A stretch of 39,658 nucleotides of DNA, from contig VXPO01000158.1 in NCBI GenBank assembly GCA_009839505.1, forward strand, positions 1-39,658. The letters are read 5' to 3'. This document shows positions 17,301-23,433 of this stretch, piece after piece (within the stretch, counting starts at the first letter, position 1; the number at the start of each line of letters is the position of its first letter). The notes under the pieces are model-generated. The model was not told the DNA's origin, ran no database searches, and saw only the letters and a program-made list of their open reading frames with translations. Source of the stretch: Gammaproteobacteria bacterium. GTDB lineage: Bacteria > Pseudomonadota > Gammaproteobacteria > Pseudomonadales > Azotimanducaceae. The position numbers and the translations under genes are program-made.

Positions 17301-18073
17301 TCGTTGTCGATGTCGCTGAAGTTCGGGGTGAACGTCCAATCGGTGTCCTGTTCGACCAGGGCGGCGGCGATTCCGGTCTCGATGCTGGTGTTCGTGAATG
17401 TGCCGTTGCCGTTGTTGCGCCAGACGGTCTCGGTGTCCGCGCCCGCATCGTAGTGATTGCTCCAGTGTGTGAGAAAGAGGTCGACGAATCCGTCCCGGTC
17501 GTAGTCGAAGAACGTCGCGGAGACCGTGTTCATCGAGGCCAACCGGATGCCCGATGTCTCGGTGATGTCGACGAATTGCGCTTCGGACTCGTCGAGCCGG
17601 TTCTCGAAGACGTGATGCGGGTCGCCGACGACCGCGCCGACGAACAGGTCGAGGTCTCCGTCGCCATCGATGTCGCCGAAGGCCGGGCCGCTTCCCCAGT
17701 GGATGAGGTCGAGGCCGAGTTCGCTGCCGACCTCCTCGAACGTGCCGTCGCCGCGATTGCGGTAGAAGTGATTGGGCGCCTGGTTGCCACCGACGACGTA
17801 GAAGTCCACGTCCCCGTCGGCGTCCACGTCAGCCGCCGCGACCCCACCGCTTAGGAGTTCCGAGTCGGACATCTGCGTGACGACGTTGCCGAACGAGCGG
17901 CTGAACGGCGTCGCCGTATCGCGCTCGAAGGCAAGCCCGTCGCCTTCGGCCACGGGTGGAGGCGTCACGGGGGCCGTCGGCGACGGCGGTGGCGGCGGCG
18001 CGGACCCCGACCCGCCGCCGCCACAACCGACAACGAGGGCTGGCAGCCAGACAAGCCGGCGAAGCACCCTCAT
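14339..18073 (-). CDS. Lipoprotein fusing VCBS/FG-GAP and ASPIC domains to a vanadium haloperoxidase/PAP2-like domain
   Basis: A 1244-residue predicted outer-envelope lipoprotein. The signal ends in the lipobox LVVGC with Cys17, followed by a Gly/Pro-rich spacer. Residues about 50-450 are VCBS/FG-GAP beta-propeller repeats with many D-x-D-x-D-G-D calcium-type loops. Residues about 455-540 look like a UnbV/ASPIC domain, and about 545-610 a small beta repeat domain (FSHWSSTGGG). Residues 620-1244 form a haloperoxidase/acid-phosphatase-like domain with all three signatures: KGWYDYVRP (K-x6-RP, near 1026), SGH in GYVSGHSTY (near 1130) and SRIWGGIHPPADD (SR-x5-H-x3-D, near 1197). The ATG at 18073 has AGGGG 5 bases upstream; the frame runs further into the repeat element, which is not coding. 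The fusion is unusual. Confidence 0.9.
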   Translation of the reverse strand: MRVLRRLVWLPALVVGCGGGGSGSAPPPPPSPTAPVTPPPVAEGDGLAFERDTATPFSRSFGNVVTQMSDSELLSGGVAAADVDADGDVDFYVVGGNQAPNHFYRNRGDGTFEEVGSELGLDLIHWGSGPAFGDIDGDGDLDLFVGAVVGDPHHVFENRLDESEAQFVDITETSGIRLASMNTVSATFFDYDRDGFVDLFLTHWSNHYDAGADTETVWRNNGNGTFTNTSIETGIAAALVEQDTDWTFTPNFSDIDNDGDGDLLMASDFEESQIFLNNGDGTFTNITNQDVIIDQAGMGAAVGDYDRDGDMDWFVTSIYNLDVQGGREFGNRLYRNDGEGVFRDLTMPAKVDDGGWAWGACAADFDNDTNVDILHVNGWDVEDGKDYSNDPIRFFHNTGPGNVIFQERAQDVGLTNDSQGRGVACFDMERDGDVDVLISNNSGANVVLYRNESTNDNHYLGIRLEGAAPNHLGIGARITVTTVDGTQIRDLGGRNNYVSHDPFEVHFGIAEATVADVEVRWPDGTTSTSEDVSANQLFTIRQQATNLRLVVLHGDGDGVYDAGDAVTVEASAAAEDYYFSHWSSTGGGRFANARASNTTFTMPASTVTVTAHYLPGASPDAEVSAARRWIEVLLQAIRNDYARPTVHARNLFHVSAGMYDAWAAYDQSEAAASPWLLGRTRAGSRCALDDLPTPADVEAARRTAMSYAAHRLIRHRFDASPGTSAILRDATALMGHFGYDVDYAETDLDFGAAALGNHLGQCYIDFGLVDGANEANDYANTAYKPVNAALEPEKPGNPNITDLNRWQPLALTEFVDQAGNPDDSEPEFLSPEWGSVVPFALVEEDLTVHERDGYEYRVYHDPGPPPMIGTDGAQHYKWSHALTAVWSSHLDPADDVTWDISPASVGNIQSYPDGFEDHSAFFAIQGGDTGRGHTTNPATGEAYEPQVVPRGDYTRVLAEFWADGPDSETPPGHWFVILNEVNDHPMLVRRFRGEGPVLDLLEWDVKAYFALGGTMHDAAIAAWGVKGWYDYVRPISSLRAMADRGQGTDAARASYHVDGIPLREGYIELVEAGDALAGSGDEHAGKIKLFAWRGPEAVADPDTDVAGVAWILAENWWPYQRPTFVTPPFAGYVSGHSTYSRAAAEVLTALTGDAYFPGGMSDFEIRANEFLVFEDGPSVDMTLQWATYRDASDQCSLSRIWGGIHPPADDIPGRLIGIEVGNDAFALAERYFEGRADSVQGRMP

Positions 18074-18102
18074 GTCGGCCCCTGCGCTCGAGGGAGCGCG
18101 GC

Positions 18103-18407
18103 TAGCCCGGATATCTCGCCAGTGGCCGCGATGATGCGCGCCCTTTCGGGCGCGTTCGAGGATTTTGGTCCCGTGCGAACGCGCTCCTTGGAGCGCGCGC
18201 TCGCGACCGAAAGCATAGCGGGGACTACGTTTGAGGTCGCATGTGCGCGCACGGGGCCAAAAAACCGGTGCGAGGGTGCCGCGCAAGCGCGGCATTCGCG
18301 CGGCCAGCGCAGTCCGTCATCGCCCGACCCTAAGCTAACCTCCGCAACCATCTAGTTGGCAAGCGGATTGGCCATAGCACCAAGCGGCTGGTGAGATATG
18401 CGGGCTA
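18103..18407 (-). repeat. MITE-like repeat, copy B (expanded by three small hairpins)
   Basis: A 305-bp element homologous to copy A at 4735-4981 but inverted. The terminal repeats are 18104-18120 and 18390-18406, matching at 15 of 17 bases. The internal arms 18163-18178 and 18247-18262 pair at 14 of 16 positions and enclose GCGACC (18203-18208) / GGTCGC (18235-18240). It is longer than copy A mainly through three short palindromic hairpins at 18137-18154, 18180-18197 and 18277-18294. It begins 4 bp after the TonB receptor stop codon and its far end lies 29 bp before the lipoprotein start, so it fills almost the whole 337-bp gap between 18074 and 18410. Confidence 0.82.
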
Positions 18408-18410
18408 AAC

Positions 18411-21158
18411 CTATCGCGTCATGTCGGGGTGCCACCGGAACTGCACGCCGATCTGGCGGTGCTCGGTGAGCCAGACGTTGCCGTAGGCGAATTCCTGAAT
18501 GCCGATCTCGTCCAGGATGTTCTGCACGTAGCCGGTGATCTCCCAGTCCGGTTTGGGCTCCCAGCTGATGCGCGCATCCCAACGGTCGTACCCGCGGATC
18601 TTCTGATACGGCACGTTGCCGATGTCCGACCAGCGGCTCCCGGTGTAGCTCCAGGTGGTAAGCGCCGTCACCGGTCCGATGCCCATCATGTCGGAGAACA
18701 TCAGGGTCATCGCCATCTTGTGGGCGGGCTGCTGGGGCAGCGTGTTGCCCGTCACATCCCGGGGCAGCTCCAGTTCCGACGTCATTTGCATGCCGGTGTC
18801 GCGGTCGATGTAGGTGTGGATGAAGGTCTCGCGCTCTTCGTCGCGGTCGTCCTGGAAGAATGCGGAATGCGGACCCACCGACGAATCCAGGTAGTTGTAG
18901 AACCCGGACACCCGCCAGTTCTCGTTCATCTGGAAGGCCCACTCGGCCTCGAAACCCCAGATCTCCGTGCCGTCGAAAGCGTCCGTGTAGTCGGTGAAGG
19001 GCTCCTCGCGGTTTCCCCGTGCGCCCGCGCCGATGTACTGCGTCGCCTTCAGGTGGTACTTGTCGTAGTCGTCGAAATACGCGCCCGCGGTCAACAGCAG
19101 CCGGGAGTCGAGGAACAGGCCCTTGATGCCCACTTCGTAGTTGACGAGCTCCGATCCTGGGAAGTCCTTGGGAATCGCACCGAGGGCGATCAACTCCTCG
19201 GTGTCCTCGTCCTCGATCTGGTTGAAGCCGCCGGCCCGGAATCCCGTGGAGATGCGACCGTAGTAGAGCAGGTTCTCCCGCGGCGTGTATTCGACGCTGA
19301 CGTGGCCGATGGTCTTGCTCCAGCTGGCGTCCCGAGCCGTGAGTACGTACTGGAAGTACACGGGAACGCCGCCCCACGGCATGTCGGTCAGACGCTGGTC
19401 GCGTTCGATGTCGTCGAGCAGGCCGCCGACGCCGTGGTCGCCGCTGATCGACGGAATCACCGCCTTCTCGTCCTTGGTCCAGCGCAGGCCGCCCGACACC
19501 TGCCAACTCGCGTTCAGCCGGTATTCCGCGTTGACGAACACGGCGTCGGTGCCCTGAGTGGATCCCGCGCCGCCGCCCCGGTCGAAAGTATGGTCGTTGC
19601 CGGGTGGACAGTGCGTCCATACCGTCGGGCTTTCACCGAGGCCCTCGACGAGGTCGGGGGTCGATTCGTCGTCCTCGGCCAGCACGAAGTTGTCCAGAAA
19701 ATCCTGGCAGGAACTGAAGTCGGCAACGCCGTCCCGGTTGAGGTCGAGGGACGTTGCGGCCTCGTCGGCGTCGGTCGTGAACAACGGATCGGCCCAGTCG
19801 TGCTGGCGGTCCCGCCAGCTGGAGTCGTTCTCGTAGGTGTAGATGCCGGCAACGAAGTTGAACGGGCCGTCGAAGCTCGAGAACACCTGGACTTCGTGCG
19901 ATGACTCGAGGTCGTCCTCGAGCCAGCCGTCTTCAAGGTCCCGGAACTCGCCGCCCTCGTCGATCCAGCGCTGGATGTCGGCGGGATCGGTCAGGTCGGC
20001 TGGAATCGAGGGATCCGCGGCACTCGGGATGCGGTCCGTGCCGTCCCGGTCCTGCGTGCCGAAGGTGTGCGACTCGTTCTTTCCGTAGGTGTAGCGCAGC
20101 GTGAGGTCATCGGTCAGCTCGTAGTCGGCATTCAAGGACCAGCGTTTCGCGCTGCTGTCCTGCTTGCTGGCGCGGTTGCTCAGCACCTTGTTCCGCAATT
20201 CGCTGCAGATGCCGCCGAACTCCGTGTACTGCCCGGGCGGGCAGTCGGCTACCGAAGGCACCGGCTTCTCGTACAGGAACCAGTCGTTCGGCTGTTCCCA
20301 GAAGCCGAACAGCAGCACCTTGGCGACACTGCGATCCTCTTCGGTAACCGAGACGCGGGACCGGGCGGAGCCTTGATCGCGTAGCGACGAATAGCGCAGG
20401 TTGACGTCGACCTTGTCGTTCGTGAAGCGAAGCTGCGGCGAGATCTGGAGTTGGTCGGGTGCACCGTAGTCGCCGCCGCTGCCGAGGTTCTCCTGGGTCC
20501 CGTCGCCCTCGTAGTAGCTGGCGGTCAACCGGTAGCTTACGTACTCGTTTATCGGCCCGCCGAAGGCGAGGGCGTAGCGCTGCGTCACCTGGTCCGTGTA
20601 CTCCACCAGTACGTTCATGTCCGGCTCGTCGGTGGGCCGCTTGTTCACGAAACTGACGGAACCCGCAATGGAGTTCCGACCGTTCAACGTGCCCTGGGGT
20701 CCCCGGGCGACCTCGATGCGCTCTAGGTCGAACATGTTCAGCGCCGTGCCGTAGGTCTTGTAGCTGTACACGCCGTCCACGTAGAAGGCGACGGCCTGGT
20801 CCGCCTGACTCTGTACCGCGACCTGCGTGCCGATGCCGCGCATCGCGACGCCATAGCCCTCGGAGTCGTAGCCGAACTGCAGACCCGGCACCAGTTGCTC
20901 GAGGTCCTCCTCGCCGGTCATGCCGAGTTCCCTGATGATCTCCGAGCTGAACGCGGTCATCGTGAGCGGCACTTCGAGAACGGTCTCCTCGCGTTTTTCG
21001 GCGGTCACGATGATGACCTCGATGCGGTGATCGTCCTCGGATTCCTGCTCGGCGATGGCGGGTAGTGCGGCCGTGGTGCATAGGAGGCCGGCGAAGGTAC
21101 TGGCTGTTGCGAGAAGTGAGAAGTAGCGTGCTTTTCCTAGGATCCTAGTGCGTTCCAT
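18411..21158 (-). CDS. TonB-dependent outer-membrane receptor
   Basis: A 915-residue receptor predicted to bring a ligand across the outer membrane with TonB energy. A signal peptide covers about residues 1-36. The plug domain follows, with a TonB-box-like EVIIVTAEKREETV and the typical VRG-like segment VAMRGIGTQVA, then FYVDGVY and IEVARGPQGTLNGRNSIAG. The rest is the 22-strand barrel. A loop near residue 470 holds LDLNRDGVADF, an EF-hand or dockerin-like calcium motif. The ATG at 21158 has GGAGG 7 bases upstream, and a strong promoter with an overlapping palindrome precedes it. It is first in a minus-strand series with the haloperoxidase-like lipoprotein and ABC exporters. The substrate is unknown; siderophore, cobalamin or glycan cannot be told apart from sequence alone. 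Confidence 0.94.
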   Translation of the reverse strand: MERTRILGKARYFSLLATASTFAGLLCTTAALPAIAEQESEDDHRIEVIIVTAEKREETVLEVPLTMTAFSSEIIRELGMTGEEDLEQLVPGLQFGYDSEGYGVAMRGIGTQVAVQSQADQAVAFYVDGVYSYKTYGTALNMFDLERIEVARGPQGTLNGRNSIAGSVSFVNKRPTDEPDMNVLVEYTDQVTQRYALAFGGPINEYVSYRLTASYYEGDGTQENLGSGGDYGAPDQLQISPQLRFTNDKVDVNLRYSSLRDQGSARSRVSVTEEDRSVAKVLLFGFWEQPNDWFLYEKPVPSVADCPPGQYTEFGGICSELRNKVLSNRASKQDSSAKRWSLNADYELTDDLTLRYTYGKNESHTFGTQDRDGTDRIPSAADPSIPADLTDPADIQRWIDEGGEFRDLEDGWLEDDLESSHEVQVFSSFDGPFNFVAGIYTYENDSSWRDRQHDWADPLFTTDADEAATSLDLNRDGVADFSSCQDFLDNFVLAEDDESTPDLVEGLGESPTVWTHCPPGNDHTFDRGGGAGSTQGTDAVFVNAEYRLNASWQVSGGLRWTKDEKAVIPSISGDHGVGGLLDDIERDQRLTDMPWGGVPVYFQYVLTARDASWSKTIGHVSVEYTPRENLLYYGRISTGFRAGGFNQIEDEDTEELIALGAIPKDFPGSELVNYEVGIKGLFLDSRLLLTAGAYFDDYDKYHLKATQYIGAGARGNREEPFTDYTDAFDGTEIWGFEAEWAFQMNENWRVSGFYNYLDSSVGPHSAFFQDDRDEERETFIHTYIDRDTGMQMTSELELPRDVTGNTLPQQPAHKMAMTLMFSDMMGIGPVTALTTWSYTGSRWSDIGNVPYQKIRGYDRWDARISWEPKPDWEITGYVQNILDEIGIQEFAYGNVWLTEHRQIGVQFRWHPDMTR
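21137..21148. promoter_or_regulatory. CTAGG-containing palindrome inside the TonB gene start
   Basis: CTAGGATCCTAG is a perfect 12-bp palindrome located in codons 4-8 of the TonB receptor gene. It shares the CTAGG core with the promoter palindrome at 21191-21206, so it could be a second operator. This may be chance. Confidence 0.25.
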
Positions 21159-21190
21159 GTCGCATCCTCCGATGCGTAGGTCTATCTAAG

Positions 21191-21219
21191 AACCTAGACC
21201 TAGGTTGTTGCCAAGTCAA
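21191..21219 (-). promoter_or_regulatory. TonB receptor promoter with overlapping palindromic operator
   Basis: On the minus strand a -35 TTGACT (21214-21219) and a -10 TAGGTT (21191-21196) are separated by 17 bases, a good sigma-70 match. The interval 21191-21206 is a perfect inverted repeat, AACCTAG-AC-CTAGGTT, covering the -10 box and part of the spacer. A dimeric repressor bound there would block RNA polymerase. The site also lies just upstream of the divergent ABC exporter operon, so it may control both directions. No regulator gene is in the window. Confidence 0.6.
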
Positions 21220-21279
21220 TGAAGTGTGCCCACACCTCGGCTTTGCTTCGCAAACGCTACTGGGCGAAACTCGGCGGCT

Positions 21280-23433
21280 GTGTCCACTGAAGACGACATC
21301 GCCGCGACCAGACGGGACCCGGAGGCCGATGCGCTCTCTTTGATCGCGGGGTACGGCGACCGGGCGCACGTCGACGCACCGCCGCAGATGAGCCTTTGGC
21401 GGATGGCCGTGCTGGGGTGGCGCACGTGGCCGTATATGTGGCCCATGCGCTGGCATCTAGTCACTCTCCTGGCGTTGACCGGTGCGGCGATGCTGACTGG
21501 AGTTCTTGGCTTCTTCGTCGGCGTGGACCTGTTCAACAACAAGGTTCTCGTTGGCGAGGGACTCCAACCCATCCAGGCCAAGGTGTTGTTCGTTGGCGAC
21601 GAGTACGTGACCACGGACCCGCAGAAGCTCGGCAAGTTGCGCACCAAGTCCGCGACCAAAGGCAAAGGTAAAGGCAAAGCACCTGCCACGGCATCTGCAG
21701 GCGAGGCGGAAGACGAACCCTCTGGCCTGGTCGGACAGGAGCAGGACGCGGCTGCCGCGGAGGATGCCAGCGACGGGCCCGAACTTACCCGCGAGCAGCG
21801 CCGCACGGTGCGCAACCGTCTGGTGCTTTGGGGTATCGCCGGCGGGGTCTTCGGCGCGCTCTTCGGAGGGGCGTTCTGGTACTACAGCATGTGGATCTGG
21901 CAGTGCATCAACCAGAATCTACGGGTGGCGATGATCGAACGCGCGGAATCGCTGTCGCTCCGCTACCACGACAACAATCGCGTCGGGGACGCCATATTCC
22001 GCGTCTACCAGGACAGCGCGATGATCGTGAACCTCATCCAGAGCGCGATCCTTGCGCCGGCGATGATGCTCTTCGGCTTGGCCAGCGGTGTTGTGATCGT
22101 GGGCGCCTTCGATCCCTGGTTCGCCCTCCTGGTGCTCGTGGTGGGCATCCCCATCGGCTGGGTGATCGTCAAGTCGACGCCCCGAATCCGTCGCCGCGCC
22201 CTGGCCAACCGAATCGCCAACAGCCGGCTCACGTCGCGCATCCAGGAAGCGTTCGGGGCGATCAAGGTGGTCAAGGCGAACCGCGCCGAACGGCGCATCT
22301 TCCGCCAGTTCGACGAAGACTCCCGGCAAGCGCTCAACGCGGCCTACTTCCTGCGCCTCGACATGGCCCTTGCGACCTTGGTGGTGGCCGTGCTCGGAAC
22401 CGGCATGATGATCGTCTCGGAGTACATCATGGTCGCCTTCGTCATCGAGAATCGGGAGACGTTCGCGGGTGCGCTGGTGGCCGGACTCGTGGGCTTCGTG
22501 GTGTGGAACTACGGCGCCGTGGACATCGCCCGGGGTCAGGTAGGCGAACTTTCCGGCCGTGGGCGGGGTCTGCTCGGCATCTGGATGCGCATGCAGGATC
22601 TGTTCATCGCGCTGGAACGCGCGTTCTTCCTACTCGACCTGGAACCGGAAGTCACGGACCCCGCCGATCCCGTGCCGTTTCCCACGCCAATCGAGAATGT
22701 CGCTTGGCGGGACGTCCACTTCGGCTACGACACCGATGCCGAGGTGCTCCGAGGTGTCGATTTCGAGACCCGGTCCGGCACGGTGACAGCCATCGTCGGC
22801 GGTACGGGCGCGGGCAAGTCGACGCTGATGACGCTGCTGCTGCGGCTCTACGACCCGGCAGCGGGCACGGTCTCGGTCAACGGGGTCGACCTCAAGGACC
22901 TTGCGGTATCGGACTTGCGGGCGCACGTCGGTATCGCGCTGCAGAAGAACGTGCTGTTCGCCGCCACCGTCGCAGACAACATCGCCTTCGGTACCGCGAA
23001 TGCCGACCGCGCCGCCATCGAGGCGGCGGCCAGGGTCGCCTGCGCCGACGAGTTCATCCTCGATATGGCCGATGGCTACGACACGGAACTCGGCGAACGC
23101 GGCGGCAAGCTCTCCTCGGGGCAGCGCCAGCGGCTGTCCATCGCCCGTGCGGTCGTGCGCGACACGCCGGTGCTCGTTCTCGACGAGCCGACGGCGTCTT
23201 TGGATGCGCGCACGGAGCAGCGTCTTCTCTCGAACCTGGCCGAGTGGGGTAGGGGGCGGGTCATCTTCCTGATCACGCACAGGTTGTCCACGATCCGCGA
23301 TGCCGACGCCATCGCCCTGATCGAAGACGGCCGTATCGCCGAGCACGGCACCCACGACGAGCTTATGGCCCGTGTCGATGGCCGTTACCGGGCATTCGTC
23401 GAGGCGGAGACCGTCGGGAATACGATCACATGA
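21280..23433 (+). CDS. ABC exporter half-transporter A2
   Basis: A 717-residue exporter subunit, full-length paralog of A1. The ATPase has Walker A GGTGAGKST (Lys513), signature LSSGQRQR, Walker B VLVLDEPTASLD and switch ITHRLST, all catalytic residues kept. The loop after the first membrane helix is about 100 residues long and includes a low-complexity stretch at about 123-170, first Lys/Gly-rich (KGKGKGK) and then acidic, absent from A1. I chose GTG 21280 because the resulting N-terminal tail is close to that of A1; GTG 21226 would add 18 residues and neither has a strong ribosome site. It is divergent from the TonB receptor and overlaps B2 by 4 bases. Confidence 0.9.
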   Translation: MSTEDDIAATRRDPEADALSLIAGYGDRAHVDAPPQMSLWRMAVLGWRTWPYMWPMRWHLVTLLALTGAAMLTGVLGFFVGVDLFNNKVLVGEGLQPIQAKVLFVGDEYVTTDPQKLGKLRTKSATKGKGKGKAPATASAGEAEDEPSGLVGQEQDAAAAEDASDGPELTREQRRTVRNRLVLWGIAGGVFGALFGGAFWYYSMWIWQCINQNLRVAMIERAESLSLRYHDNNRVGDAIFRVYQDSAMIVNLIQSAILAPAMMLFGLASGVVIVGAFDPWFALLVLVVGIPIGWVIVKSTPRIRRRALANRIANSRLTSRIQEAFGAIKVVKANRAERRIFRQFDEDSRQALNAAYFLRLDMALATLVVAVLGTGMMIVSEYIMVAFVIENRETFAGALVAGLVGFVVWNYGAVDIARGQVGELSGRGRGLLGIWMRMQDLFIALERAFFLLDLEPEVTDPADPVPFPTPIENVAWRDVHFGYDTDAEVLRGVDFETRSGTVTAIVGGTGAGKSTLMTLLLRLYDPAAGTVSVNGVDLKDLAVSDLRAHVGIALQKNVLFAATVADNIAFGTANADRAAIEAAARVACADEFILDMADGYDTELGERGGKLSSGQRQRLSIARAVVRDTPVLVLDEPTASLDARTEQRLLSNLAEWGRGRVIFLITHRLSTIRDADAIALIEDGRIAEHGTHDELMARVDGRYRAFVEAETVGNTIT

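Noticed and set aside
16073-17854. 593-codon open frame on the plus strand opposite the VCBS repeats
   Set aside because: It mirrors the repetitive Asp/Gly codons of the VCBS region and gives a Val/Asp-rich protein with no recognisable fold.
16700-17900. GTCGCCGTC-like short repeats that resemble a satellite or CRISPR
   Set aside because: They are the DNA form of the Asp-Gly-Asp loops in VCBS repeats, with no regular spacer or repeat unit.
18074-18295. Upstream extension of the haloperoxidase-like lipoprotein frame
   Set aside because: It lies mainly in repeat copy B and would hide the lipoprotein signal, which starts at ATG 18073 with a good ribosome site.
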